This document shows, piece by piece, positions 34,136-43,158 of a stretch of DNA of 55,283 bases. Location of the stretch: the NCBI GenBank assembly GCA_944385365.1, contig CALWWW010000016.1:1-55283 (forward strand), in the 5' to 3' direction. Each line of letters opens with the position of its first letter. Within the stretch, counting starts at the first letter, position 1. This stretch comes from an uncultured Oscillospiraceae bacterium. Its GTDB lineage: Bacteria; Bacillota; Clostridia; Oscillospirales; Oscillospiraceae. The translations under genes were made by a program, and so were the position numbers. The notes below the pieces were generated by a model, which saw nothing but the letters and a program-made list of their open reading frames with translations, was not told where the DNA came from and made no database searches.

Positions 34136-34894
34136 TTAGTGGCAGGAGCCGTGGCCGCACTGGTGGCCTTCGCCGTGGTGATGACCGCACTGACGGCCCT
34201 CGCCATGATGATTGCAGGTAATGTCGGGCTGGTACTGGAGGGTTCCGGCCAGCAGGGCTTCCACCGCCGCGTCGGCGTCGCCGGTGACACCGCCGTACAG
34301 CTTGATGCCCGCTTCGGCCAGGGCCATCTGTGCGCCGCCGCCGATGCCGCCGCAGATGAGGGTATCCACCTGATGGCCGCCCAGGAAACCCGCCAAAGCG
34401 CCGTGGCCGCTGCCGTTGGTGTCCACCACCTGGGCGTCGGTGACCTTGCCGTCCTCCACGGTGTAGACCTTGAACTGCTTGCTGTGGCCAAAATGCTGAT
34501 AGACCTGACCGTTTTCATAGGTGACTGCGATTTTCATATGGGACGTCTCCTTGTCATTTAATTTGGCAACCTGTGCCGGAACGGGGCAGCCGGTACAGCC
34601 CGCGCCGCCGCAAACCCGATAACTGCCGCCCTCAATGCGCAGCTCCAGCCCATCCACAACGCACCGGGCCAGCTTTTCCCGGGCGCTGTTGTAGATGCTC
34701 TGGGCCGTGGTGCGGGCCACATTCATGCGGGCGGCACAGTCCTCCTGGCTCAGACCCTCCAGATCAATCTGGCGGATGGCCTCCAGCTCCTCCACGGTCA
34801 TGATCTCCACGCCGTAGGGGCCATCGTCTAGGGGACCGAAGCGGCACGTCCCCGGCAGACGGCAGATGCGGCGGTCCTTTTTCGGTCTGGCCAT
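34136..34894 (-). CDS. DUF134 HTH protein fused to a NifX-type metal-cluster-binding domain
   Basis: 252 residues. Residues 1-100 are DUF134 (MARPKKDRRICRLP, EELEAIRQIDLEGLSQEDCA, MNVARTTAQSIYNSAREKLA), a predicted HTH DNA-binding domain, followed by cysteines CGGAGCTGCP. Residues about 120-225 are a dinitrogenase iron-molybdenum cofactor (NifX/NifB) domain (MKIAVTYENGQVYQHFGHS, LICGGIGGGAQMALAEAGI). The last 25 residues are His/Cys/Gly rich with repeated HHGEG and QCGH, a likely metal-binding tail. Met120 (34537) has AAGGAGA nine bases before it, so the NifX part may also be made alone. No nitrogenase genes are nearby; relatives in non-fixing clostridia are of unknown role. Confidence 0.88.
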   Translation of the reverse strand: MARPKKDRRICRLPGTCRFGPLDDGPYGVEIMTVEELEAIRQIDLEGLSQEDCAARMNVARTTAQSIYNSAREKLARCVVDGLELRIEGGSYRVCGGAGCTGCPVPAQVAKLNDKETSHMKIAVTYENGQVYQHFGHSKQFKVYTVEDGKVTDAQVVDTNGSGHGALAGFLGGHQVDTLICGGIGGGAQMALAEAGIKLYGGVTGDADAAVEALLAGTLQYQPDITCNHHGEGRQCGHHHGEGHQCGHGSCH

Positions 34895-34935
34895 TGGCTG
34901 CCTCCATTTCTGGCATATGCCGTTTATTTACCCCT

Positions 34936-34963
34936 ATTATACCGCGCCGCCGGGAAAAGTCAA
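34936..34963 (-). promoter_or_regulatory. Promoter of the DUF134-NifX gene
   Basis: Minus strand: -35 TTGACT (34963-34958), 16-base spacer, -10 TATAAT (34941-34936). Confidence 0.75.
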
Positions 34964-34984
34964 GGCGGGACGGGGAACAAATTT

Positions 34985-35155
34985 TTTTACATTGTGTCGG
35001 AATCAACATTTTACAAATGTGCAGATTCCTTAAATTTCGACAGGGGAATTTGGAAGATATCCATAAAAAATATTGGCTGTGACGGGATTTTACAAAAAAT
35101 CCGCCGGATTTGGATTTAACATAGATTTGATTTTACACTTCTTTCGTATTTTACA
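34985..35155 (+). promoter_or_regulatory. Array of TTTTACA motifs upstream of pstS (candidate PhoB/PhoP sites)
   Basis: The 7-mer TTTTACA occurs at 34985, 35009, 35088, 35131 and 35149, and TTTAACA at 35115, all on the plus strand within an AT-rich 340-base gap between divergent genes. The last copy overlaps a possible -35 (TTTACA, 35150-35155) with a weak -10 at 35173-35178. Firmicute PhoP boxes are repeats of a TTAACA-like hexamer, and the linked phoB-phoR supports a phosphate-control operator (inference). Confidence 0.6.
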
Positions 35156-35232
35156 AAGGATTTGTATCATCATATCTGTAAGTTGCCTCGCCAAGGGCGA
35201 GAACACCGCAAAACAAAAGGAGATATGTCACA

Positions 35233-36162
35233 ATGAAAAAGTTCGTCTGCCTGGCTCTGTCCCTGATGACGGTCCTGGCCATGTTCACCGGCTGCGGCTC
35301 CAAGACCGACACCCCCGCCGCCACCACTGAGGATACCGCCAATCAGGACACCGCTTCCCAGGATACCGCTGCGGAAGATGCTGCCGCCGAGGACAACGCT
35401 GCCGAGGAGACCAACGGCGCTGCGGAAAGCCTGTCCGGCACCGTCAACACCGACGGCTCCACTTCCATGAATGAGATGATGCTCATTATGATGGAAGTTT
35501 TCGAGGAGCTGAACCCCGACGTTACCGTGAACTACTCCGGTACCGGTTCCGGCGCCGGCATTGAGGCTGTTTTGAATGAGACCGTGGACATCGGCCTGGC
35601 TTCCCGCGCCCTGAAGGACGAGGAAAAGTCCAACGGCGCTGTGGAGCACATTGTGGCTCTGGACGGCGTGGCCGTGGTGGTCAACCCCGAGAACACCGTC
35701 GCTGACCTGACCGTGGACCAGATCGCCCAGATCTACAAGGGCGAGGTCACCAACTGGAGCGAGCTGGGCGGCGCCGATCAGGAGATCGCCGTTCTGGGCC
35801 GTGAGGACGGTTCCGGCACCCGCAGCGCCTTCGAGGAGATCGTGGGCGTGGACGGCGAGTGCAAGTACACCAACGAGTATTCTTCCACCGGCGACGTCAT
35901 CGGCCAGGTTGCTTCCAACCCCGGCGCCATCGGCTATGCCTCCCTGTCCGCTGTCGATGAGACCGTGACCGCTGTGAAGGTGGACGGCGTGGCTCCCTCC
36001 GAGGAGACCGTCAAGGACGGCAGCTACACCCTGCAGCGTCCCTTCGTCATGGTCACCAAGGACGGCGTGGAGCTGAGCGCCGCTGCCCAGGGCTTCCTGG
36101 ACTTCGTTATGAGCGACGAGGCTGCCCAGTATATCACCATGGCCGGTGTGGTTGCTCCCTGA
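35233..36162 (+). CDS. pstS: Phosphate ABC transporter substrate-binding lipoprotein
   Basis: 309 residues, ATG after AAAGGAG. Residues 1-22 form a lipoprotein signal with lipobox FTGCGS (Cys21 acylated). A Thr/Asp/Ala/Glu-rich tether follows (about residues 25-68). The mature PstS fold binds phosphate: VNTDGSTSMNEMM, YSGTGSGAGIEAVL, ASRALKDEE, REDGSGTRSAFEEI and NPGAIGYASL are its ligand loops. First gene of pstSCAB-phoU-phoBR. A strong hairpin without a T-run follows and probably keeps pstS message levels above the downstream genes. Confidence 0.97.
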   Translation: MKKFVCLALSLMTVLAMFTGCGSKTDTPAATTEDTANQDTASQDTAAEDAAAEDNAAEETNGAAESLSGTVNTDGSTSMNEMMLIMMEVFEELNPDVTVNYSGTGSGAGIEAVLNETVDIGLASRALKDEEKSNGAVEHIVALDGVAVVVNPENTVADLTVDQIAQIYKGEVTNWSELGGADQEIAVLGREDGSGTRSAFEEIVGVDGECKYTNEYSSTGDVIGQVASNPGAIGYASLSAVDETVTAVKVDGVAPSEETVKDGSYTLQRPFVMVTKDGVELSAAAQGFLDFVMSDEAAQYITMAGVVAP

Positions 36163-36184
36163 CGCAAGCATCATACGATTCCCA

Positions 36185-36216
36185 ACAGGTGCGGCCGGCC
36201 TACCGGCCGTGCCTGT
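36185..36216 (+). promoter_or_regulatory. Intercistronic hairpin between pstS and pstC
   Basis: Arms ACAGGTGCGGCCGG and CCGGCCGTGCCTGT pair over 14 bases with two G-U wobbles as plus-strand RNA, loop CCTA. No T-run follows, so RNA stabilisation or partial attenuation is more likely than full termination. Confidence 0.75.
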
Positions 36217-36264
36217 TCGCCGCGATTCCAACAAACCGACAAACCGAAAGGCTGAACAAAACGT

Positions 36265-37191
36265 ATGAAAGACGCCATGACCTATCCAAACCCCCAGCCC
36301 AAGCAGACGGCGGCCCGCTCGTTCCGTGCCGCCATCAAGCCCGCTGAGCGGATCATGCAGATTCTCTTTTTGATTTGCGGCCTGGTGGCCGTAGGCTTTG
36401 TGCTGATTATCAGCATTTATCTCATTATTTCCGGCATCCCCGCCATCCGGGAAGTGGGCCTGTTCAACTTCCTTTTTGGCACCACCTGGTCGGCCCAGAA
36501 CGATCAATATGGTATCCTGGGCTTCATCCTGACTTCTATTTACGGTACCGCCGGGGCCATCGTCATCGGCGTGCCCATCGGCTTCTTTACCGCCGTATAC
36601 CTCTCCAAAGTGGCCCCCCCCAAGGTGGCCGCCGTCATCCGTACCACGGTCAATCTGCTGGCCGGCATCCCCTCCGTCGTCTACGGCCTGGTGGGCATGT
36701 TCGTCCTGGTGCCGTGGATTCGGGAAACCTTCAACCTGGCCGCCGGTGACAGCCTGTTTGCCGCTATCATCGTGCTGGCGATTATGATTCTGCCTTCCAT
36801 CATCTCTGTGTCGGAAACGGCCCTCAACGCCGTGCCCCAGGACTATGAGGCTGCCTCCCTGGCCCTGGGCGCGACGGAGCTGGAAACGTATTTCCGCGTC
36901 AGCGTCCCCGCGGCCAAGAGCGGCATTGCCGCCGCCGTGGTTCTGGGCATCGGCCGCGCCATCGGTGAAGCCATGGCCATCATCATGGTGGCCGGCAACG
37001 TGGCCAATATGCCGTCGCTGTTTTCCAGCGTCCGCTTCCTCACCACCGGCATCGCCATCGAGATGAATTACGCTTCTGTGGGAAGCCTTCAGAGAAACGC
37101 CCTGTACTCCATCGGTCTGGTGCTGTTCCTCTTCATTATGCTCATCAATGTACTGCTCAACACCCTGCTCAAGCGGGACAAGGAGGGTTAA
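36265..37191 (+). CDS. pstC: Phosphate ABC transporter permease PstC
   Basis: 308 residues with about six membrane helices (IMQILFLICGLVAVGFVLII at residues 32-51, and others to the C-terminus). The ABC-permease EAA-loop region is DYEAASLALGATELETYF. It forms the membrane channel with PstA. Start ATG 13 bases after AAAGG. Seven bases ahead of pstA. Confidence 0.95.
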   Translation: MKDAMTYPNPQPKQTAARSFRAAIKPAERIMQILFLICGLVAVGFVLIISIYLIISGIPAIREVGLFNFLFGTTWSAQNDQYGILGFILTSIYGTAGAIVIGVPIGFFTAVYLSKVAPPKVAAVIRTTVNLLAGIPSVVYGLVGMFVLVPWIRETFNLAAGDSLFAAIIVLAIMILPSIISVSETALNAVPQDYEAASLALGATELETYFRVSVPAAKSGIAAAVVLGIGRAIGEAMAIIMVAGNVANMPSLFSSVRFLTTGIAIEMNYASVGSLQRNALYSIGLVLFLFIMLINVLLNTLLKRDKEG

Positions 37192-37197
37192 TCTGGT

Positions 37198-38061
37198 ATG
37201 AATAAACTGTCGCCCTCCCGCCGGGCCTATGAAATTGTAACCCGGACCATGCTCTATGTCTGCACCGCCGTCACCTGCCTGCTGCTGGTGTTCCTCATCG
37301 GCTACATCCTCTATCAGGGCATACCCGGCATCAACTGGGAATTTCTGACCACGGAGCGCAGCATTCTCCGGGGCACCATCGGTATTTTCCCGGCCATCTG
37401 CAATACCCTGTATGTCATCGTCGCGTCCCTGATCATCGCCCTGCCCCTGGGCGTGGGCGCGGCCATCTACCTGACCGAATACGCCCGGAACCGCCGTCTG
37501 GTGGAGATCATCGAGTTCGCCACCGAGACCCTGGCCGGTATCCCCTCCATCATCTACGCCATGGTGGGCTCCATGGTGTTCTGTATCTCCCTGAATATGG
37601 GCAAAACCCTGCTGGCCGGTTCTCTGACCCTGGTGATCATGGTCCTGCCCACCATCATCCGGACCACCCAGGAAAGTCTCAAGACCGTGCCCCAGTCCTA
37701 CCGGGAAGGCTCCCTGGGCCTGGGCAGCGGCAAATGGCACATGATCCGCACGGTGGTGCTGCCCAGCTCCATTGACGGCATTGTGACCGGCTGCATTCTG
37801 GCCGTGGGCCGTATCGTGGGTGAAAGCGCTGTCCTGATGTACACCGTCAGTATGGCCGTGGGTATGCAGGACTTCTCCACCATCGCCGGTATCATGAAGA
37901 GCTCCGGCGCAACCCTGACCGTGGCCCTGTACGTCTACGCCAAGGAAGAGGCCGAGTTCTCCGTGGCCTTTTCCATCGCCACCGTCCTGCTGGTGCTGAC
38001 GGTGCTCATCAACTTCGCCGCCTCTCTGGCCGGTAAGAAGCTCAAGCCCGAAAATAAATAG
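37198..38061 (+). CDS. pstA: Phosphate ABC transporter permease PstA
   Basis: 287 residues, six predicted helices. The EAA-loop is [20 protein letters not shown], and [16 protein letters not shown] matches the PstA family. Partner of PstC. A hairpin-plus-T-run structure and 175 bases separate it from pstB. Confidence 0.95.
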   Translation: MNKLSPSRRAYEIVTRTMLYVCTAVTCLLLVFLIGYILYQGIPGINWEFLTTERSILRGTIGIFPAICNTLYVIVASLIIALPLGVGAAIYLTEYARNRRLVEIIEFATETLAGIPSIIYAMVGSMVFCISLNMGKTLLAGSLTLVIMVLPTIIRTTQESLKTVPQSYREGSLGLGSGKWHMIRTVVLPSSIDGIVTGCILAVGRIVGESAVLMYTVSMAVGMQDFSTIAGIMKSSGATLTVALYVYAKEEAEFSVAFSIATVLLVLTVLINFAASLAGKKLKPENK

Positions 38062-38065
38062 GGCA

Positions 38066-38104
38066 GCGCCGCCCAATTTGCCTGCGGTTCGCAGCGGCGC
38101 TTTT
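38066..38104 (+). terminator. Terminator-like structure between pstA and pstB
   Basis: Outer arms GCGCCGC (38066) and GCGGCGC (38094-38100), an inner TGCG/CGCA hairpin, then TTTT. It may attenuate transcription into pstB-phoU-phoBR. No convincing second promoter is seen in the rest of the gap. Confidence 0.55.
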
Positions 38105-38236
38105 GCTCCAACTGTGCAGTTTGAAAATTTTGAAATACATCCAGTATTCCGGCAATTTCCAAACTTTCATTTGAACCAAAATCACACGCTGCGCACACTT
38201 GCCAAATTGTGCGTTGCTGCCTCAAGGAGTATTGTT

Positions 38237-38998
38237 ATGACTGACACGACCATTTTACGTTCGGAAAACCTGGACTTGTTCTACGGTGACCATCAGGCAC
38301 TGAAGGGCATTACCATGTCCATTCCCGAGAAGAAGATCACCGCCCTTATCGGCCCTTCCGGCTGCGGCAAATCCACCTTTATGAAGACCATCAACCGCAT
38401 GAATGACCTGGTGCCCGGCGTCAAGATTCAGGGACAGCTCCTGTACCGGGAACAGAACATCTATGGCAGCGACGTGGATGTGACCTGGCTGCGCAAGCGC
38501 ATCGGCATGGTGTTCCAGAAGCCCAATCCCTTCCCCATGTCCATCTATGACAATGTGGCCTATGGTCCCCGGACCCACGGCGTCCGCAACAAGGCTAAGC
38601 TGGACGACATTGTGGAGCGGTCCCTCCGGGCCGCCGCCATCTGGGACGAGGTCAAGGACCGTCTGAAAAAGTCGGCCCTGGGCATGTCCGGCGGCCAGCA
38701 GCAGCGTCTGTGCATCGCCCGCGCCCTGGCCGTGGAGCCGGACGTCCTGCTGATGGACGAGGCCACCTCCGCATTGGACCCCATCTCCACCTCCAAGATC
38801 GAGGACCTTGCCGTGGAGCTGAAAAACGAGTATACTATCGTCATGGTCACCCACAATATGCAGCAGGCCGCCCGTATTTCCGATAAAACGGCATTTTTCC
38901 TGCTGGGTGAACTGGTGGAATTCGACGACACCGATACGCTCTTTTCCATGCCCAAGGACAAGCGTACCGAAGATTACATCACCGGGAGGTTCGGATAA
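38237..38998 (+). CDS. pstB: Phosphate ABC transporter ATP-binding protein
   Basis: 253 residues from the ATG at 38237, after AAGGAG; the open frame extends 53 codons upstream through non-coding-looking sequence. Walker [11 protein letters not shown]-loop [19 protein letters not shown] signature [15 protein letters not shown], Walker [14 protein letters not shown] and switch VTHNMQQAA are all intact. The stop and the phoU start overlap (TAATG). Confidence 0.97.
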   Translation: MTDTTILRSENLDLFYGDHQALKGITMSIPEKKITALIGPSGCGKSTFMKTINRMNDLVPGVKIQGQLLYREQNIYGSDVDVTWLRKRIGMVFQKPNPFPMSIYDNVAYGPRTHGVRNKAKLDDIVERSLRAAAIWDEVKDRLKKSALGMSGGQQQRLCIARALAVEPDVLLMDEATSALDPISTSKIEDLAVELKNEYTIVMVTHNMQQAARISDKTAFFLLGELVEFDDTDTLFSMPKDKRTEDYITGRFG

Positions 38999-39651
38999 TG
39001 AGAAAGACATTCGACGAACAGCTGATGCAGCTGAACCGCGAAATGATCACCATGGGTTCCCTCTGCGAGAAGGTCATTGCCATGGCCGCCAAGTCCCTGC
39101 TGGAAGGGGACAAGGAGCTGGCCGCCAAGGTGGTCCACAGCGATTCCGAAATCGACCAGAAGGAACGGGAAATCGAGGCCATGTGCCTGAAACTCCTGTT
39201 ACAGCAGCAGCCGGTGGCCCGGGACCTGCGCATTGTCTCTTCGGCTCTAAAAATGATCACCGACATGGAGCGCATCGGCGACCAGTCGGCCGATATCGCG
39301 GAGATTGTCACCGTGGCCGATCTCACCGCCTCCGACGATACCCTGCACATCGGCAATATGGCCCGCGCCGCCATCAAAATGGTCACCGGTGCCGTGGATG
39401 CCTTTGTCAGCCGGGATGTCCGGGCTGCTGTGGAGGTCATCAAGTATGACGACGTGGTGGACGACCTGTTCAACAAGGTCAAGCATGAGCTGCTGGAGAT
39501 TCTGCGTACATCCACGGAGAAGGCGGAGTATGCCCTGGACCTGCTGATGATCGCCAAATACTTTGAGCGCATCGGCGACCATGCCACCAACATTGCCGAA
39601 TGGGTGGTGTTCTCCATCACAGGCCGCCACGACGAGGAGGGTGCGGAATGA
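38998..39651 (+). CDS. phoU: Phosphate signalling protein PhoU
   Basis: 217 residues, two PhoU three-helix repeats with the metal-binding patterns DMERIGDQSADIAE and YFERIGDHATNIAEW. It links Pst transporter activity to the PhoR kinase and keeps the regulon off when phosphate is plentiful. Translationally coupled on both sides (TAATG with pstB, ATGA with phoB). Confidence 0.96.
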   Translation: MRKTFDEQLMQLNREMITMGSLCEKVIAMAAKSLLEGDKELAAKVVHSDSEIDQKEREIEAMCLKLLLQQQPVARDLRIVSSALKMITDMERIGDQSADIAEIVTVADLTASDDTLHIGNMARAAIKMVTGAVDAFVSRDVRAAVEVIKYDDVVDDLFNKVKHELLEILRTSTEKAEYALDLLMIAKYFERIGDHATNIAEWVVFSITGRHDEEGAE

Positions 39652-40325
39652 TCTACTGCGTGGAGGATGACGCAGGCATCCGCAATATGGTGGTCTATAC
39701 TCTGCGCTCCACGGGGTTCGAGGCCGAGGGCCTGCCCGACGGCGCGGCCTTCTTTGAAGCCATCAAAAAGAGCCGTCCCCAGCTGGTGCTGCTGGATATC
39801 ATGCTGCCCGGCGAAGACGGTCTGACCATTCTCAAAAAGCTCCGGGACAACCCGGCCACGGCGGAAATCCCCGTGATTCTGGCCACGGCCAAGGGCAGCG
39901 AATACGACAAGGTCACGGGCCTGGATTTGGGGGCCGACGACTACCTGGCGAAGCCCTTCGGCATGATGGAAATGGTTTCCAGAGTCAAAGCCGTGCTCCG
40001 GCGCACCACCCCCCGGCAGGACCAGCAGGTGCTCCAGGCGGGGGCGCTGAGCCTGAATCTGGGGGAGCACCTTGTGACGGTGGACGGTCAGCGGGTGACG
40101 CTGACGCTGAAAGAATTTGAAGTCCTGCGGGTTATGATGGAGCATGTGGGCCAGGTATTTACCAGGGACCGGCTCCTGGGTGAGATCTGGGGATATGACT
40201 TTGACGGCGAGACCCGCACCGTGGACGTCCATATGCGGACCCTGCGGCAGAAGCTGGGCCGCTGCGGCGACTACATCGAAACGGTCCGCGGCGTAGGCTA
40301 TCGACTGGAGGTGGAGCATCCGTGA
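39648..40325 (+). CDS. phoB: Phosphate-regulon response regulator (OmpR/PhoB type)
   Basis: 225 residues from the ATG at 39648, overlapping phoU by four bases. Receiver domain residues 1-115 with acidic pocket CVEDDAG, phosphoacceptor Asp50 in LVLLDIMLPGED and Lys in DDYLAKPFG. The winged-helix DNA-binding domain follows (LTLKEFEVLRVM, TVDVHMRTLRQKLG, IETVRGVGYRL). Named PhoB/PhoP by operon context. Its likely operator is the TTTTACA array ahead of pstS. Confidence 0.93.
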   Translation: MIYCVEDDAGIRNMVVYTLRSTGFEAEGLPDGAAFFEAIKKSRPQLVLLDIMLPGEDGLTILKKLRDNPATAEIPVILATAKGSEYDKVTGLDLGADDYLAKPFGMMEMVSRVKAVLRRTTPRQDQQVLQAGALSLNLGEHLVTVDGQRVTLTLKEFEVLRVMMEHVGQVFTRDRLLGEIWGYDFDGETRTVDVHMRTLRQKLGRCGDYIETVRGVGYRLEVEHP

Positions 40326-41980
40326 CGAAGCGCATTTTCCGTTCCATTTTCCTGGTGGCCCTGGTGATTCTCCTGGCGGGCACCGTGCTCATTATGAGCG
40401 TGCTCTATGGCTATTTCAACCAGCTCCAGCACAAGCAGCTGAAAACCCAGACGGATTTGGTGACCCACGCCGTGGAAAATGAGGGCGTGGACTATCTGAA
40501 ACAGCTGAATGCACGGGAGTACCGCATCACCTGGATTGACGAGGACGGCACGGTGCGCTATGACACCGACGCCAACGCGTCCAAAATGGAAAACCATCTG
40601 GACCGGGAAGAGGTCCAGGAGGCCGTGACCTACGGCTACGGCGAGAGCGAGCACTATTCCGCCACGCTGCTGACCCGCATGATCTATACGGCGGAGCGGC
40701 TGGAGGACGATTCCATCATCCGCATGTCCACGGTCCAGTATTCCCTGGTCAGCTTCCTGCTGATGATGCTCCAACCGGCGGCGGTGATGCTGCTGGCCTC
40801 CTGTCTGCTGTCGGCGCTGCTGGCCAGCCGCCTGTCCAAGAAGATTGTGGAGCCCCTCAACAATCTGAATCTGGACGATCCCCTGTCCAATGAGACGTAT
40901 GAAGAGGTCGCGCCGCTGCTGGGCCGCATTGAGCGGCAGCACCGGCAGATTGTGGACCAGCTGGCGGAATTGCAGCAGAAGCAGCATGAATTTGACGTGG
41001 TCACCGGTGCCATGAGCGAGGGTTTGGCGCTGCTGGGCGCTTCCGGTCAGATTCTCAGCATCAACCAGTCGGCGGCCCGGCTCCTGGGCACCGATCAGAA
41101 TGCTGTGGGCCGGGATATCCTGACGGTGAACCGTTCCCAGGAAATCCAGGATGTGCTGTTCCGGGCCCGGTCCGGCCAGCATGCCCAATCCACGCTGCCC
41201 GACGGCGACAGCGAATACCAGCTGGTGGCCAGCCCGGTTCTATCCGACGGCCAGGTGTCCGGCATTGTCCTGCTGATCTTTGATATCACCGAGAAGAGCC
41301 ATGCCGAGCAGCTGCGGCGGGAGTTCACGGCCAATGTGTCCCATGAGCTGAAAACGCCCCTGCACTCCATTTCCGGCTGTGCCGAAATCATCAAAAACGG
41401 CATTGTCCGGGAGGCTGATCTTCCCCAATTCATCGACCAGATTTACAACGAGGCCCAGCGCCTGATTACGCTGGTGGAGGATATTATCCGCCTGTCCCGT
41501 CTTGACGAGGGCGGCGGCGACGAGGCCAAGGAGCCCGTGGACCTGCTGACCATTGCACGGGATGTGGTGGACCGGTTGAAGCCCTACGCTGCCCAGCAAG
41601 GTATCCAGCTGCGGTGCGGCGGCGAATCGGCGGAGATTCCGGGCGTGCCCCGGCTGCTCAGCGATATCCTGTACAACCTCTGTGACAACGGTATCAAGTA
41701 TAATAACCGGGGCGGCAGCGTTACGGTCACCGTCTCCCGGCAGGAGCATGAGGCCGTGGTTCAGGTCCAGGATACGGGTATCGGTATCGCCACGGAGCAC
41801 CAGAACCGTGTGTTTGAGCGGTTCTACCGGGTCGATAAGAGCCATTCCAAGGAGATCGGCGGTACGGGCCTGGGATTGTCCATCGTCAAGCATGCGGCGA
41901 TGATTCATAATGCCACGATTGAACTGGACAGCACCGTGGGTAAGGGTACTACCATTACGGTCCGGTTCCCCACAAACTGA
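40322..41980 (+). CDS. phoR: Phosphate-regulon sensor histidine kinase
   Basis: 552 residues, GTG start overlapping phoB by four bases. TM1 at about residues 9-28 (ALVILLAGTVLIMSVLYG), an extracytoplasmic segment to about 135, TM2 at about 142-165 (LLMMLQPAAVMLLASCLLSA). A PAS-like domain follows (about 215-325), then the dimerisation domain with phosphorylated His341 in VSHELKTPLHS. The ATPase domain has N-box DILYNLCDNGIKYNNRG, G1 DTGIGIA and G2 GGTGLGLSIVKH. It phosphorylates the adjacent PhoB when phosphate is low. Ends at an intrinsic terminator. Confidence 0.94.
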   Translation: MTKRIFRSIFLVALVILLAGTVLIMSVLYGYFNQLQHKQLKTQTDLVTHAVENEGVDYLKQLNAREYRITWIDEDGTVRYDTDANASKMENHLDREEVQEAVTYGYGESEHYSATLLTRMIYTAERLEDDSIIRMSTVQYSLVSFLLMMLQPAAVMLLASCLLSALLASRLSKKIVEPLNNLNLDDPLSNETYEEVAPLLGRIERQHRQIVDQLAELQQKQHEFDVVTGAMSEGLALLGASGQILSINQSAARLLGTDQNAVGRDILTVNRSQEIQDVLFRARSGQHAQSTLPDGDSEYQLVASPVLSDGQVSGIVLLIFDITEKSHAEQLRREFTANVSHELKTPLHSISGCAEIIKNGIVREADLPQFIDQIYNEAQRLITLVEDIIRLSRLDEGGGDEAKEPVDLLTIARDVVDRLKPYAAQQGIQLRCGGESAEIPGVPRLLSDILYNLCDNGIKYNNRGGSVTVTVSRQEHEAVVQVQDTGIGIATEHQNRVFERFYRVDKSHSKEIGGTGLGLSIVKHAAMIHNATIELDSTVGKGTTITVRFPTN

Positions 41981-42001
41981 ATTTTTGCGAAATGGGTTTC
42001 A

Positions 42002-42039
42002 GGGTGCGCTGCAGACGAATTGCAGCGCACCCATTTTTC
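42002..42039 (+). terminator. Intrinsic terminator of the pst-pho operon
   Basis: Arms GGGTGCGCTGCA and TGCAGCGCACCC, followed by ATTTTTCT. Confidence 0.92.
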
Positions 42040-42040
42040 T

Positions 42041-42642
42041 ACCATGGCAGTATCGTAAATAGAGAAAGATAAAAGTTTTACTCGATTTTTTTCAAAAAAT
42101 CGCGGGGTCCAGGGGCAGAGCCCCGGTCGCGCCGCGCACGGCGCGAAATCCCCAATCGTCCATAGCGCCATCCGCAGATGGCGCAATCCCCGGCCGAAGG
42201 CCATGGTCCCCGCCGCCGCCCCTTACGGGGGTGGACGGCGGGGACCATAAGCCATCACCGCACCGAGATATCATCGTCACCCGCACTGACAGCGGGACGC
42301 ATCGGCCCCGCCCTACAGTCTATATGGGAAGTCTGTCCGGGTTCGCAGGGCGGCACCTGTGTATGCCGCCGCTTGTAGGGGGTTACGATTGCGCCCCAAT
42401 GCGATGAACAACGGTATAGGCTACCCCAAGAAGGCCGCCGTCCGCCACCCGCAATGGGGTGGGGATGGCGGCCTTACGGCTTTGCCGTGGGGATTGCGCC
42501 ATCTGCGGATGGCGCTTTGGGACGCTGGGGGATTTCGCCCGCTGCGGCGGGCGACCAAAGGCGCTGCCTCTGGACTCCGCGATTTTTTGAAAAAAATCGA
42601 GTAAAACTTTTATATTTTTTCGTTTTCGACACTGCAACACGG
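42041..42642. repeat. R1 intergenic element, copy H (both ends present)
   Basis: Core terminal repeats at about 42066 and 42612, with outer motifs CATGGCAGTATCG on the left and CGACACTGCA (reverse of TGCAGTGTCG) on the right. CGCA-loop hairpins (stems CGCGCCG, GCGCCATC) are on the left and TGCG-loop hairpins (GCGCCATC, CGCCCGC) on the right, with GTAGGGCGGCAC and palindromic modules between. It sits exactly between two converging intrinsic terminators. Confidence 0.85.
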
Positions 42643-42644
42643 CC

Positions 42645-42679
42645 AAACGGGAGCGCCGCAGCTTGCGGCGCTCCCGTTT
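42645..42679 (-). terminator. Terminator of the SLH-nrdG-dut-Nudix operon
   Basis: Perfect arms AAACGGGAGCGCCGCA and TGCGGCGCTCCCGTTT around GCT; probably active on both strands. Confidence 0.9.
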
Positions 42680-42681
42680 CA

Positions 42682-43158
42682 TCATACAATGGATTTTCCG
42701 TTGAGTACGGCCTGGGTCAAGGTCTCGCCATCATACACCAGCTTGAGGGAGAAGAACGGCGCGTCGCTATCCAGCAGCTCCAGAAAAATCTTGTCTCCGG
42801 CCCACATGGGCAAAGAAAGCAGGTCCTGCTTGCCAATCCAGGCCAATTCGCCCTCGTCGCAGTCCGGATTCACCGTGCCGGTCCAGCCGGTACAGGTGAA
42901 CAGGTGCATATACTCCGTAGGCCACCGGTCCGACACAAAGGTGACGATTCCACGGTACCGGTAATCGGTCATGGTCAGGCCCGTTTCCTCCCGGACCTCC
43001 CGCAGGGCGCAATCCTCGGGACTTTCCCGGTCCTCAAATTTGCCGCCAATGCCGATCCACTTGTCCCGGTTGATGTCCGCTTCCTTTTTGACCCGGTGGA
43101 GCATCAGGTACTGACCGTCCCGTTCCAGATAGCAAAGCGTTGTCTGTACCATATCCAT
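42682..43158 (-). CDS. Nudix hydrolase (MutT/8-oxo-dGTPase-like)
   Basis: 158 residues from the ATG at 43158, overlapping the dut stop (TGATG), with AGGA eight bases upstream; a GTG at 43161 is an alternative. The Nudix box GX5EX7REUXEEXGU is complete, starting GGKFEDRESPEDCALREVRE and continuing ETGL. Family members hydrolyse nucleoside diphosphates linked to another group. Similarity to MutT and the neighbour dut suggest nucleotide-pool cleaning (inference). Confidence 0.9.
   Translation of the reverse strand: MDMVQTTLCYLERDGQYLMLHRVKKEADINRDKWIGIGGKFEDRESPEDCALREVREETGLTMTDYRYRGIVTFVSDRWPTEYMHLFTCTGWTGTVNPDCDEGELAWIGKQDLLSLPMWAGDKIFLELLDSDAPFFSLKLVYDGETLTQAVLNGKSIV

Noticed and set aside
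34136-34894. Nitrogen-fixation locus suggested by the NifX domain
   Set aside because: No nif structural or assembly genes are present; this domain is common in non-fixing clostridia.
35170-38076. A 968-residue open frame on the minus strand opposite pstS, pstC and pstA
   Set aside because: It is a shadow of GC-rich codons: the plus strand carries unmistakable Pst proteins, and the antisense product is His/Gly/Asp-rich low complexity without domains.
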